A DNA stretch of 64,000 nt from Sisyra terminalis (lineage: Eukaryota; Arthropoda; Insecta; Neuroptera; Sisyridae). The stretch is from contig OY292274.1 in assembly GCA_958496175.1 (NCBI GenBank), positions 13,785,689 to 13,849,688 of the forward strand, read 5' to 3'. Position numbers and translations under genes: made by a program. The notes beneath the pieces are model-generated. The model was not told where the DNA came from and did no database searches. It saw nothing but the letters and a program-made list of their open reading frames with translations. This document shows, piece after piece, positions 27,051 to 39,814 of the stretch. Within the stretch, counting starts at the first letter, position 1, and every line of letters starts with the position of its first letter.

Positions 27051-27842
27051 TAGACTGCTTCAAAAGAAATTATGATTTTTTTTCTTAATTATACCGAAAA
27101 AATTGTTGGAAATGACAAAAAAAATCTTGTGAAAGTTTAAGCTCTTAATATTAATATTAAGATTTAATATTAATATTTTTGATTTAAATAACATGGGAAC
27201 GATATTCTCTTGCACTTTGGAATTTTAAAGCTCACGTTGGTGACAATATTTCGGAATGACCAAGGTATATTCGTGTGGAAAATTGAACGATCTACAAAAA
27301 AGATGATCTTACAAGTTTTTAATATATTTATTCCTTCAAAAGTTATTCAAGGATAAAGTTGAACTAAAGAGATTTTTTTTTATTTTTTCAATTTTTTTGA
27401 CGCAACCATAAATTTTGTGAGCAAATTTTATAGGAAAAAAAGTTCTTTACAAAAAATGTCCTATAAAATTTTCTCATAAAATTGATGGTTGCGTCAAAAA
27501 AATTGAAAAAATAAAAAAAAATCTCTTTAGTTCAACTTTGAACCTCGAATAACTTTTGAAAAAATAAATATATCAAAAACTTGTACGGAGACCTTTTTTG
27601 TAGATCGTTTAATTTTCTACAAGAATATACCTAGGTCATTCCGAAATATTGTCACCAACGTGAGCTATAAAATTCCAAAGTGTAAGAGAATATTGTTCCC
27701 ATGTTATTTAATTGGAAAATCGAAATTTGTGATGCAGCACCTCTTAATATTATTATTAAGAGCATAAACTTTCACAGGATTTTGTTTTGTCATTCCCAAC
27801 AATATTTAGGATATAATTAAAAAAAAAAATATTAAATTAGTA
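27051..27842. mobile_element. 792-bp palindromic element with 8-bp target duplication TTATACAG
   Basis: Starts TAGACTGCTTCAAAA and is flanked by TTATACAG at 27043-27050 and 27843-27850; two further bases outward also match. The arms (about 27051-27435 and 27455-27842) are close reverse complements meeting near 27,445. Compared with the copy at 39815-40827 the innermost 100 bp of each arm are missing and the right end is eroded. It has no coding capacity. It lies in the Sidestep-like intron. Confidence 0.8.
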
Positions 27843-28199
27843 TTATACAGAGTACACAAACAACCAAATATGTAAGCTTACAGTATTTATAAATAAACAG
27901 TCAATTTAATATTTTATTTGAAAACTTGTAACTTTCCGTGAAATATTTTAACTTAACACGAACATATCCTTCAAACGGCAAAAATAAGCAATTGAATGAG
28001 ATCGAAATAACAGTTGAAACTAAGGCCATGATAGTTCAAATTTGAGACAATAATTATTATATTTGTATTCCACTAACATGAATGTGCTTATAACTTTTTA
28101 TTCTTTGTTTATTCTATGTCCTTGTCTTTACCACACCATATATTATCATGTACTTTGATATATTAAAAGTAAATTGTGTTTTTAATAGTACCATATTTT

Positions 28200-28330
28200 A
28201 GTTATCACAAACCACTTACAATTGGTGGGCCAGTTCATGCTCTATCGGAAGAACCTACGGCAGTGGATTGGAAACGTCTTTTTAATATACCAAAGAAATA
28301 TAACTTCTCGCACGCATACATAAGTATACA
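28200..28330 (+). other. Coding-like segment of unknown identity
   Basis: After a possible acceptor (ccatattttAG, 28190-28200) the plus strand reads YHKPLTIGGPVHALSEEP, then TAVDWKRLFNIPKKYNFSHA, with more G+C and a more protein-like composition than its surroundings. A possible donor is GTATAC at about 28324. No family is recognised. It could be an exon of an unseen plus-strand gene nested in the Sidestep intron, an old retrocopy fragment, or chance. It lies just left of a MITE (28434). Confidence 0.25.
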
Positions 28331-28433
28331 CACAGTTTTTAGTTGTCAATTTTTTAATATCATGTTAGTGCAAATAGGTTTAAATTTCCTTAGAGCTATC
28401 GAAAGAAGAGATCAAATTTTTACGTTTTGCTTA

Positions 28434-29037
28434 TAGGGTCAGTCCAATTCAGTCGGTCCAGCACTGGTCGCTTGATTATTTTTTTTAATTCTGATTTTTT
28501 TTTGCTGTCACCCCAACATGTTGGGAGTTCAAATTCATCATTATTTTAATTTTATTGTTTTTAGTTTTCCGGTGGTGGCCATATTAGTTATACTAGGCGC
28601 AGACATTTTTGCACTTTTAAGAGTTTGCGGAAACTTGATTATCTCATGCCCTATTTGTTCTATCAAAATGAAACTAAAAGAAGTGTGTTCATGAAAATAT
28701 AAGCTATAAGGTTGTAATAAAACGTTTTCACCTAAATTTAATTCTAAGGAGTGAAATTTCAGCCTAAATTTTTAGCTCTCATTTGTAAACACTCCAAATT
28801 TCACGGAAAGATTGTGAAGGAAGGGAAAGAGTCTACACGTTAAAACTTTGTCAAACACCAAGATTAGTTTATGACTATGGGTACAATATACATTGTATAT
28901 ATATTGTACAAAATAAAATTAAAATAATGATGCATTTGAATTACCAACATGTTGGGGTGATACACAAAACTATTTTTTTTAAATGGTCGAACAACCATTT
29001 CATTTATTTTTGGGCCACTTTATTTTGATTGACCCTA
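28434..29037. mobile_element. 604-bp MITE with TA target duplication
   Basis: Termini TAGGGTCAGTCCAATT (28434) and TTGATTGACCCTA (ending 29037) form an imperfect inverted repeat flanked by TA on both sides. A second, stronger inverted pair lies inside: CACCCCAACATGTTGG at about 28509-28524 and its complement at about 28949-28964, each followed by a shared AATGATG-like A/T block. No open frame. TA duplication and structure fit a Tc1/mariner-type non-autonomous element. Confidence 0.75.
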
Positions 29038-29039
29038 TA

Positions 29040-31700
29040 ATTATTTAGTTGGACTACTTTTGAAAAGACGAGTTGCTAAATGTTTATTTTTTAACAAATA
29101 TATTTTCAGAAACAGTCATATCTATATACGTATTGGTGTTTTGTCGATACAATTATATCAATAAAATCGCGTAAGCTGTCCGTTTGCAATGTGTTGAAGA
29201 ATTTTGAATTCAATACAAAAAATTGATAATATTTATTTAAATTTTAACTTATTTGAAAAATATGAACTAAAAAACTTTAACGTTCTTTCATGTTTCTTGT
29301 TGCTTTGTTTCAGGAAAAAATAGTGTGTTTTATTTTTAAAAGTATTTTTTTTTTAATTGTGGTTTCATTTCCTTGTACCTAGACAGTTTCTCTTTTTTAT
29401 TATTAAGTAAAAATTTAATGTTTATCGCATGCGAAATTAAAATCGCGCACATCACTCTCAGGTGTTGGGGTGAATCTTTCTCACAGAGTCCAATTTGTAA
29501 TTAAAAAAAAGTTGAAAATTATAAACGAAATTAAAACGTGCCTTTTATCCAAACGTAAGGATAAAAAAAGAGAATAGAACTGAAAAAATTTAAATTGACA
29601 CGTAGATACGTGTTTTTTTTTAATACAATTTATTCTACCTATATTCAACTTAAAATTCTTTTAAAATTGAAAAAAATTTCAGAAAAATTAATTTGAAAAC
29701 GACAAAAAATTGTTTTCCATGCACATAAAATTAAAAAGTAAAACAATTTGTTTACCAACAATATGGGAAGCATTTAATTTTCAAATATCCTATGTTCTGC
29801 AGCATCAACGAAGCATCAACTCTTAGTTTATTACATAAAGATGTTTATTCTTTGTTTATCCATTTCATGTAACTAAGAAAAGAGGAATTTTTTTATGTTT
29901 TTTAATGGAATTTCATCAAAGCGTTTTATTATGTCAGAAGAACGGCAAATGATTTTCATGTAGAAAAGATATTTAAACAGCGATTACGTTTTCTTATTTC
30001 TCTTAGAACTTCACTTGTTCAAGGCAAAATATTTTAAATATTGATATTGTAATTAATTTTGTTAATACGCAATTAATTAAAAATAATTGGAAATGGTTAA
30101 AACAGAAAATCTGTTTGGATACTCAGTATGTTTGTGTAAGTATTCAAGGTAGATAACTTTTAATGAACTTTGAGAACTATGAGAATACTTTACAAAGATT
30201 TTTGTGTGCAAATTAAAAATTCAACTGAAAAGCTTAGAAAAAGATTAAACAGTCAGCAATTACTTACAAGTGTGTTAAGTGTAGTAAAATTATTCACACT
30301 CTATTCTCTATTTTTAATATTGCAAATAAAGCATTTTTTAATTTGAAGAGAATTAAAAGCCAAATAAGCTGGAAAATGGTTCTTGTTCTACCATCTTATC
30401 AAGGAATTATACGTAGTTAGAATTTTCAAAAATCGACTTTTATTTTTCTAGATGTTTTACTTCACAGTAAAATAAAACGTTTCGTACAAAATTGGACTTA
30501 TTTTCTTGTTAGTAAGTGACTTTATACGGCACAAGGGCTAAAATCTCTAAGTCCTTTTAAATAATGTTGTATCAAGATTAGTTTATTCAAAAATTTAGCA
30601 GTTATCTGGCATCTTTCAACCTACAGAATGTTTGTCACCTATAGCTGCAAGAGCAGAAATCAATTATTTGAAAAAAAAATAATTAATTTGATCTTTTGAA
30701 AATTGCAATTGCACAATTTATAAAATATTTGGAATGGAAAATTCAGTATCAAGTATTTTTTCTCAACACAGGTAAAATAAAACACAAGTATGCTTTTAAA
30801 TACATAAGGATTCGAGCGAAAAAATGTTTATCGCCAAAGAAACATTACCAGTGGAAATGAGAAAGTTCATGTATAGCCGAATTCAATAATCCTCAGACCC
30901 GCTGTTTTCAGACCCTTAATAGTTTTCTAGAATAGTTTATTATACCAAGAAAAAGATTCAGCTGATTTTCCCCATGGAGATATAATGCTTAGAAATAAGA
31001 CGAAAAATTGCAGTAAAATTTGAAATGTGTGTTTAAAATATTTATTGATTCGGCGTACTATGCTGGAAAATTATCAGTTTACATAACTTCAGTTACAATT
31101 TACACAGTAATACTTAAAATAACATGTATAATTAATAATTCCAGCAGCACGGGCTTAGTTATATGCTATATTGTTAACACAATGAACTAAAATTGATTTT
31201 CAAAAGCTAATATCGTAATTAACACTACAGTCGATACCAAACATTATTACGTTAACAGGTTAAATTCAGGTACACTGATTGAAGATTAATTAGTTCTATT
31301 TGAATTTCAATATACATAATTTGAATGTCAATAGATTCAGTGATGCAATTTAAAACTAACCTTGTTTGTTGTAATAAATAATAATAGGATCAATTTTAAT
31401 TGAAAATTCGAAAAAAAATATAATTTTCGAATGATTCGAACACTATATTAAAAAGGTTTGTACAATTTGGTAGTTGAGATTTCTGAATAGGTATTATTCG
31501 AAAGTGGTAGGGAAATTAATGTACAATTTTTTGGTTGTTCTTTAATAGCTGTTATTTTTTTTAATTTTAGGCATCACCCTATCACCCTAACTTTCCTAGA
31601 CGAATTTCAATTCATCATTACCCCATCTATTTCCCTTTTAACCTCCCTCGATTCGGAATTCTTTCCCAGACTTTTAAAATGAGTCCCAACATTTCAAAAA
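29040..31700 (-). other. Sidestep-like intron, no gene seen
   Basis: AT-rich. No repeat family or coding block is recognised apart from the LINE that starts at its right end. Confidence 0.45.
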
Positions 31701-31714
31701 CCCTCACAGTTCTG

Positions 31715-32290
31715 CTGTGAAATGCCTATGGATTTGACGGATATAAAAACGAACTAGAAATACTTTTAAGTGACAAAAACATAAACATTGCACTTATTAC
31801 TGAGACAAACCTAATCAGTGGACGTAAATTTTATATGCTGGGTTACAATATCTGCAAGTGGGACCACATTGGTCCCAGAGGTTGAGGTGGTGTCATCATT
31901 CTTATTAAAAAATCTTTGCGACACCATGAATATTCCACAAATGTTACTGACCATTATCAGCTATCTTCCGTCACTTTTTTTCCTTTTCCCATTAACCTAG
32001 CGACTGTATATTGCTTTCTTTCCATCACAATCTATCACCCACTATTGCAAGCCATTTGAATCTCCCGGTAATAGATTCATTGCGGGTGGAGATTACAACG
32101 CAAGCATTACATACGTAACAACTCTAGAGGTCAAATATTAAATGATATTATGAATAAAAAAAAAGATACATAATCTTTCTTCCAACTGAAACAGCATACT
32201 GGTTTACTGATGTCAACAGAACATCAGATCTATCGAACAAATTTATAAATTTTTTTTGTTTAACGGATTTTTTTAAAGATATTATGGAGG
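31715..32290 (+). pseudogene. Jockey-type non-LTR retrotransposon endonuclease fragment, degenerate
   Basis: Conceptual plus-strand translation with stops and shifts gives (W)NAYGFDGYKNELEILL, NIALITETNLISGRKF and MLGYNICKWDH, then GGVIILIKKS and, after a frame change, GNRFIAGGDYNA. Later NSRGQILND and TDVNRTS remain. These are the N-A-G, ITET, GG-I-I-(I)K and GDYNA blocks of the APE-like endonuclease at the start of ORF2 in jockey-superfamily LINEs, in the right order. W of the first block is a TGA, and a further TGA follows the GPRG block. The reverse transcriptase does not follow recognisably, so the copy is truncated and dead. Confidence 0.75.
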
Positions 32291-32299
32291 TATGCTAAA

Positions 32300-33210
32300 A
32301 TATTACCAGACAAGTACAAAGTTAAGAGAATGTTTCTTAATGAATGCTAAAGCAGCTTTGAAAATTTTTAAGCGATTCACCAAGTTGTTAATAAGTTATT
32401 ACAATTTAAAAATACTATGATTTTACACGTAATCTCACAGACATTCGGTAATTGAACAGCTACTAAAATTATTTTATTAGCAAAAAAATGCTACAAGGCT
32501 TCCCAAACTATCAAAATTATTCGGTGTAAAAACTTGCTACTGAAAAAATAAAATTTCAAAGAAAAGAATTTTACAGAACTTGCGTTATATATCATACAAA
32601 AGCATTACTTTATATTAACAACTATACAAATTTAAATACCGTTTTCTATAAATAGACTTGGCCTGAACATAAGTAGCAACAATTTCAATTACAATGATTG
32701 CGGATAAACTTTACCCCAAATATGAAATGTTGCCCCAATTGAAATCGTGGGTTTAATTCAATATTCACCACTGAAATATTCACAATTTTCACAATTTGTA
32801 AATTAGTTACGACATTAGTTAATTGGTTTATGTAGGAAAGGTTAATTCTCAAACATTAAAACATATTAAATGAGAAACGGAAATTATCACAATAAATTTT
32901 AATGGACAGCAAATTACTCGTCGGATACAATATAAAATACTCCTATGTTCTTTAAGGTTTGAATCTCTGACGAAATTATATGTGTGATGATTTGTTTGTA
33001 TTTTAGCTAAAAAAAATATCTCCCATATCTTTGTTTATTTGAATTTAAAAATAGTTTAAATCAAAGCGATAAATGGGATAATTTTTTTTTTGCTTTTTTA
33101 ACTAATTAATGGTCCTCTAGCTATTAACTATCCCAAAAAAAAAAAAAAAAAAACAATAATATTTTCAGTACTAAACAATCAAGTCCAAGAAATAATACAA
33201 TCAGAATATA
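32300..33210. other. AT-rich intronic stretch
   Basis: Possible continuation of the dead LINE for 100-200 bp, then nothing recognisable. An A-run lies at about 33135-33153. Confidence 0.4.
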
Positions 33211-33215
33211 AAATA

Positions 33216-34050
33216 CTAGCCCATGCCCACGACTTCGTCAACGCAACAGTTGATTTTTAAGTTGTTCTTAATAAGTGCTGGAAAAAAGTTATCGTGAGAC
33301 ATTCTATTTTATAATCGAAATTTATAACGAAAAGTTGTTCCCTTAATATTCCAGAAGAAGACATAATTGTTCCAGGTCTACAAACATTGGTTCATAAAAA
33401 AATAGAAATCAAAAAGCTTGATTGTTGAAAAATAGGTTTGGATTTTTGATTTTGCTTGATTTTTTTATCGGGCAAATAAACAAAAACTAAAAATCGCTTT
33501 TTTGGTAGAAGTACAAAAAATTCTTTCACACTGTTTTTTTAAATACTTTCACTTTGATCTAACTAAAAAAGGGACTAAATTTTCGTTTCTAAATATAGAT
33601 TGATTTTGTCGTTGATATATGGAAACACAACAAGAACAAGGCATGATATATAGAAACAAATGTTTAGTTATAAATAATTTACAGGTACAACTATCAATAA
33701 AATAAAATACATTCAATCCTTAGCATCAACAAAGATAACATATTTATATTAAACAGTACTAATATATCGTCTTTAATCGCAGTTTAATTATTAAATTTGA
33801 AGTTTCGATTGTTGATAAGACCACATATTATCCCAAAAAAACTTTGTCATCCCTTTTTAGTTTTAAAACTCCTTTCTTATCAGTTGATTAAATCATAAAA
33901 ATAATATACTTTCCAATATCATCAATCAGTTGGGACAAATAGTTTATATATTATACATAAATTAATAAGCCGAAAATATTATTTTTACATTGTTACTACA
34001 TGTTTTAATGTTACTACTATTTTCGGTAAAATTTCCTTCTTGGACTGCTT
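33216..34050 (-). mobile_element. Partial Helitron-like repeat, minus orientation
   Basis: Minus-strand 3' terminus ending CTAG at 33219-33216 (reverse reading GACGAAGTCGTGGGCATGGG then CTAG|T). The body matches the 11471-13349 copy (GGTTCATAAAAA, TTGTTCCAGGTC, GAAGTTTCGATTGTTGAT) up to about 33,900-34,050. Its 5' end is lost where the plus copy begins. Confidence 0.55.
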
Positions 34051-34059
34051 TTGGGACAA

Positions 34060-35102
34060 CTAAATTTAATGAAATTTGGTATTAAGATACAACACAATTT
34101 TCCACAAATTATAGGCTACTTATAATTCCAAAAAAAAAAAATAAGGGAAAGTATTCCTTAGGGATGAAAACAGAAATTTTTACACTAGACAGGTGAGTTA
34201 TAAAGTTATATCTCATTGGTAAGGTAATTTAAAGTAAGAAAATAATCTGTAAAAATATTTTTAGTTGAACTGATAAAAAGCACAGTAAATTCAATTTAAA
34301 TTTTAAAAAATTGCCTCTTTGAAATATATACCTTTATATTTATAAATTTTTTTTTTTACAAAATTGTTATAAATAGACCCTTAAAACTGCTCAATAAGGA
34401 ATATTAACGAAAAAAATTAATAGTTTATGTAGTAGGTTCTTATACCAAATACCAAAGAGGCAGTTTTTAATTTTTGTTTGTTTTTCAACAATCAAACTTT
34501 TTTAAAATCTAATTTTTATGAACCAATAATTGTGACTTGGAGCAATTATTTAACAATAAGGGAGCAATTTTTTGTCATATATTTCATTATCAATGAAAAT
34601 ATACAATCTTCCAAACAAACTTTCCTTCAGTATTTAGAAAAATTTGAAAACCAATTATTGTTATTGAAAATAAATAAAATATTCGTAATTACTTCCACGT
34701 TTTCTATCTATTTCCAACAATTTTGTATGTACAACCTCCAAATGTGCGAAATCGAATAGCTTTTTAGTCATGATAATAATCAAAATCAAAATAAAGAAGG
34801 TCATATTTTTTTCGTTTTACTTTGTATTTTCAAATATAGGTAAGTACACATTTGTGTCGATAAAATTTGGAAAATGTTTTCCTAATACGATGCAGATATA
34901 TAATAAGAAAAGGTTTTGTGATAATTCCTCCTCTTAAAGAGTGAAAAATGGTGGCAAAGTTTCTACGACATAACGTCTAATAAACGATCGAAGTTTTAAA
35001 TTTAATTATCAAGGTATGTTCGTTATAGAAGAAACGTTTTATCGCTTAAAATAAAACAATGTTGGTTTATTATCAGAAACAAAAACGTAGGATCAGCTTT
35101 AA

Positions 35103-35145
<43 letters not shown>

Positions 35146-35156
35146 TATTAATATAT

Positions 35157-35235
<79 letters not shown>

Positions 35236-35933
35236 ATCTAAAAAAGGTTAAGTTCATAAGTGAGCATTACGTTTTTTGTCTTTCACATATTGTAAACCTG
35301 AAAATCCGATATACGTAATCACAAATAAATACATTAATGAGCGAATAGCGAGAAATTCGGCGAACTGAAAGAAAATGGTTTAATTATATAGTTGATATTC
35401 AGATATTTTAATAATAAGTGCATAGATACACAATGGTTATACTTAATTATGGAGGAACTGGGTTTCGTGCATTTAAACAAATTTTAATTTCACCGTAGTT
35501 TTGTACATTTCAGTAGTGTGAAAGTTGAAACAATGAAATGGGATTTCTACTAATATTCTAAGTCTAGATCCTTTACTTCTGTTATTTTGACGCGAGTGTT
35601 TTTATAACTTTTGACTGTTTTAAGTCATAATTATGACTGACTTTATTGAACTTAACAATAGTTTTTATTTATGTATTGGTGGTGATTGATTTACGGATTA
35701 ATTGGTTCACGGTAGGTATACCTACCGTAGGTATACGGAATAGACCATACTCTTTTTTGATATTTATAAATATTTTTTGAAAATGAATTGATTATTATAT
35801 ACAACTGTTTTTTTCTAACAGTTTTTTAAATAAGAAAAACAATAGCTTTCATATGCCACTAGAAATAGCAAATTTAAAAAGAAAATATAATCAACACCTT
35901 TGTTACGCAGACGTAGTCGCGGGGATCAGCTAG
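34060..35933 (+). mobile_element. Helitron-like element, plus orientation, 5'-truncated
   Basis: Begins within the 5' part of the family (AATGAAATTTGGTATTAAGA at about 34072) and ends GGGGATCAGCTAG|T at 35930-35933. It is the near full-length opposite-orientation partner of 11471-13349. It contains the TACAAAATTG...AATAGACCC block but lacks the tRNA-like module that two other copies carry at this point. The plus-strand frame at 34478-34759 is incidental repeat sequence. Confidence 0.65.
35109..35233. repeat. (TA)n microsatellite, about 125 bp
   Basis: Longest TA array in the window, inside the Helitron-like repeat at the position of the array in the 11471-13349 copy. Confidence 0.9.
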
Positions 35934-36594
35934 TTTATGATAAAAGTGTTAATTTGAAACAAAAAATTCAACCTTTTGTTTCACCCTTATGGTTTCAATA
36001 ATCAAAACTTTACCGTTAAAAGTAAAGACGTTTGTTTCTATTTATTTTTTAAAAAAATATTCTAATATATCCCTTTGCTACTTTCAATTTTGGTAGAAAC
36101 CTTTGGACATTTTTCACTAAAAATTGCGTTTGCTATCGAAAGAATAGGTTTACCAAAATCGATGGGAATAATTTACCAACAAACTAAAAAAATAATTTAC
36201 GTTAAAACAGAAGATTTCAATTGATCGAGACGTAAGCAGACAGAAAGAAGGGCAGAGAGATGTTGTATTTTATATACAAATTAAGAAAATCATTTACAAA
36301 AAATAAAAAATTAGCTTAATTCCACTATTGATTTAAGAACTTTTTTTGAAATCAAATCTTAGAATTGGAGGCCTTTAAATAATAATTTGCTTTGGCGGTA
36401 AGAATTATGTTTTTAAGTATATGAAAGTAATGATTTAGAAACTTAGAAGAAAGTAGATACCAGTTTTAAAAAGATTTGAATCTCTACCAATTTTGTTACT
36501 AATTTCAAATAATCTTAACAAAGAATACTAAAGAAATCAGGCCTATTAGAAAGTAATAGATAACATTATGAGAGCATTAATGTCTTTCACTTAG

Positions 36595-36815
36595 AATAGG
36601 GGATGATATTGCAATTTAAGCTCAGCTGGACGCGCTTTGAACAACGTTGAGAAGGGTTTATAAAACGGCGACTGGCCTCACTCTGACAGGGGCGGTCTTA
36701 CTTTCGGCTGAACGGATCTTGAAGGTAGCCCTAATGTGTCCCTGATGGGGCATATCTCATATATTTGCTCCAGGGCTGTGCAACTCGAGACTTTATAACC
36801 GAACCGTACTTAAAT
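36595..36815. other. GC-rich island with nested stem potential
   Basis: About 220 bp with far higher G+C than the neighbouring kilobases. TGTCCC-TGAT-GGGGCA (36737-36752) forms a 6-bp stem with a 4-nt loop. It is enclosed by AGCCCT (36727-36732) and AGGGCT (36772-36777), a second 6-bp stem. No long open frame or splice-bounded exon is visible. It may be a structured RNA, a SINE, or a LINE 3' tail. Confidence 0.4.
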
Positions 36816-38630
36816 AAGTATTAGCTGGGGAAATAGCAAGGAGTTTGCGAAAATGTTTTTGCTTTCTTTTTATGTTACTTTAAGTTTTTTCAAACTATCC
36901 GGAAAAATCAAAGGTGATAAACCGTTAGAATTTATTGCCAGAGAATGAAATTTTGTTTTAATTTTAATGAACTATATTTATCAGAAAATATTTTTTCAGT
37001 AGAAAAAATGAAACCAACAGCCAACAGCCAACCAATAAATCAAAGTCAATTTTGATAGGATTTCAATTATATCATATTGAAAAATCCGGGATAGTCAATT
37101 AGACTCCTCAACTTTTTTATGCCTTATAAAGTGGTATTGACCAATTTTTTCTCCATACAGACCTCATACGAATAATATCCACAATTTTTGTAAAATGTCA
37201 AATAAAACTTTTACTGGTTATTATCATCATTTATTATCATAACTAAACTATACAATTATCCTATTTTTGAAATTATACACTCGTCTCATTATCTTGAAGT
37301 TCACATTTTTGAAGGTTTCACTTCTATTGCGTGTACACTGCATGCACGTTTTCTTTTTCATTTTAATTTTAATAGAACAAATTTTAATTTTTAGAATTTG
37401 AGAAAATATTTTTTCCTAAATTAATTGTTTTGTTAAAGCTTTTTAATTTCGGATTAATTTGATGAAATTGTCTGCTTTGTTCATATTTTTAATATCTTAA
37501 GAGTAAAATCGTTGAGCATTTTAACAATTGCAGAAAATTATGGCTACAAATATGACAAAAAGAAAACAAATATGGTGTATATTTAAACTTTTAACACTCT
37601 TTGATTAAACAATATACTCCTAAAGTTTAAATGGAATTCATAATGTTTTTATAATGAACACGAAACACAAAACTAAATCAAGCTTAAACAAGTTGTCAAG
37701 CTTTTGAAATCACGAAAAGTGCAGTGCTAACTGAAATGCATGAAAGTATATAATACTAAGTGAACGTTCTTTCCACGTCCCATCTTTCGTAAAATTCTTT
37801 CGGTAAATACTTCAACTTGAATTCTGAATTTCAACAACTTAACTGACTCAAGAGCAATCAAAACTCGTATAACGAATGGTAATTTCAACAAATACAACTA
37901 AATCGTTTGTTTAGTTTCCGTCGACATTATAATTTAAACAAAATCTTTTATGAAATTCAAGTTGATTTTCATTGTTCGTTGCGTTCAAATCAATTTTGTC
38001 GTTCTTTATAGGCTCATAAACACTTGAATGGTGAAAATCAATAGGAAAAAACAACTTTTTGTAGTTTATTTCATTTTATAAGGCTTGAAAATAAAATAGA
38101 AAACAGTTGTTGGGTGTTTTGAAAGAACACTTGAGCAAGTAACTCGTAGTTGACATTGCAGAATTACGTGACATGTTTTTGAGTTAACATTGTTGTATCT
38201 TACAACAAGCATCTTGTTGAAGTCCTCGAATTTTATTGAACAAGAATAAAAATTAACCTGGCTACACTGTTTTTAAGATGCACTTTTATATAAAGGAAAA
38301 ACATTTTTCATTTTCCAAATTCCATTTTCGTTTTCATCGGACCAACAAAACAAAAAAAAACGTTTTACTTGAGAAACATAGAATTACATTAATCATTTTG
38401 TTTGATAGTTGGTAATTAATTATTTGTGTTACAATAATATCACTGAGGATATGTATTACTATACAGATGTATCAACAATTACCATTAAAAAAATTAAACT
38501 AAAGTTTTTTTAAGCTAAGTTTTTAAAATGAAAAAGTTATTATACTGTACAGTATGAATATATACTTTGACTATGTAAAGTCGTACAAAGTGATAAAACA
38601 TTATGAGTTGTTATCATAAGGACGATTATT
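36816..38630 (-). other. Sidestep-like intron next to exon B donor
   Basis: AT-rich, no gene or repeat family recognised. Confidence 0.5.
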
Positions 38631-38636
38631 ACTTAC

Positions 38637-38767
38637 GTTATGAAACCACGTAATTTTATGTTCCTTGGGGTTGGCTCGGATGTTGCATTCAAAATAGACG
38701 TCATCCCCTTCCTTGATCGCCTCCGGGTCCAACGTGTTTCCCAAATGTAGGGCCACTTGCGGTGGAT
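38637..38767 (-). CDS. Sidestep-like Ig receptor, exon B (linker and first half of next Ig domain)
   Basis: A 131-bp internal exon with a consensus acceptor (cacAG, complement of 38769-38768) and donor (GTAAGT, complement of 38636-38631). Two bases complete the codon left open by exon A, giving Tyr. The exon then reads PPQVALHLGNTLDPEAIKEG and DDVYFECNIRANP, ending ITWFHN. It supplies the Y-P-P linker, the B-strand Cys (FEC) and the C-strand Trp (TWF) of the next Ig domain. The run KEGDDVYFEC followed by N-P is typical of Sidestep-family Ig3. It ends in phase 0, exactly matching exon C. It is clearly richer in G+C than its flanks, as expected for coding sequence in an AT-rich intron. The intron to exon A is 25,118 bp. 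Confidence 0.88.
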
Positions 38768-39806
38768 CTGTGAACAAACGGAAATTTGAATTTAGAAATT
38801 TTATAAAAACAGCTTTTAGATTATATCTTACACACGCTTTTAAGCATGAAACAGCTTCACATACTGTTGCGTGTTCAAGATTTTTGATTTAATATTTTCC
38901 CCGTAGGCTTTCAGATGAAACTCGTCATGCTGCTTTTTTCATTAAAATTCACATAATCGCAGCGAGACGGCGAAGACTATACGGTTAAAATTCAATGATG
39001 CAATTAATAGGCAACTTTTTAGAAAATGTATGGATCAATGAATGGAATCTATTTTTAGCATGGAATTTTACACGTTTTCCAAATACAATGGAAAATTCAT
39101 TTGCGAATTGTATGTGCAAGTATTAAAGAGCACGTGTCTCGAATTTTTTTGAGAACCAAACACGTTTTAAGCATATTTTCATGAAATGAACATTCATTAT
39201 TAAACATGTTTGAATGATTTAAATATATATGAAAAATTTATAAAATGCGGAACAATACAATAAACAAAGGGAAATAATTTTTATTTTGTTCATTTGGAGT
39301 TTTTGTAATTAAGATTATTATGGATGATTTTATAGTTGAAATTAAATTTCATTTCACCTTTTTCGATTTCAATTTAGTTGTTTCGATTTAAATACTGGTT
39401 TGTTTGTATTTTAAAAAAAATAATTAAAATATTTATGTAAAGCATAATAAAATATTGATTTAAATTCATCATATTATTTGCGTAAGAAATATTTGATTCG
39501 TATTGGTATTTATTAGAATTTCTGAGCCTAATTTAGACGGTTTGAAATTCTTTTTTCTATTTTATATATCAAAGAAAAACGGAAGTACCTAACTTTTAAT
39601 TTAACTTGCAATGCACATAATTTATGTAATAGCAGGCACATAAAGTTCTTCATACTATCTGTAATCTAAAATCCCTCTTCATCAAAGAATCCATATTATT
39701 TACATTTAAAAACCGTAAAATTAAAAAAAAATATTCTGAGAAGAATACTGTTACCTGTTTTTTTTGCGATTAAAATTGATTTAGAAAAATATTTACTGTA
39801 TATTTG
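38768..39806 (-). other. Sidestep-like intron next to exon B acceptor
   Basis: AT-rich, no other feature recognised. Confidence 0.5.
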
Positions 39807-39814
39807 TTCTACAT

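Noticed and set aside
31818..32000. 60-codon plus-strand frame as a separate gene
   Set aside because: It is an out-of-frame reading of the dead LINE endonuclease.
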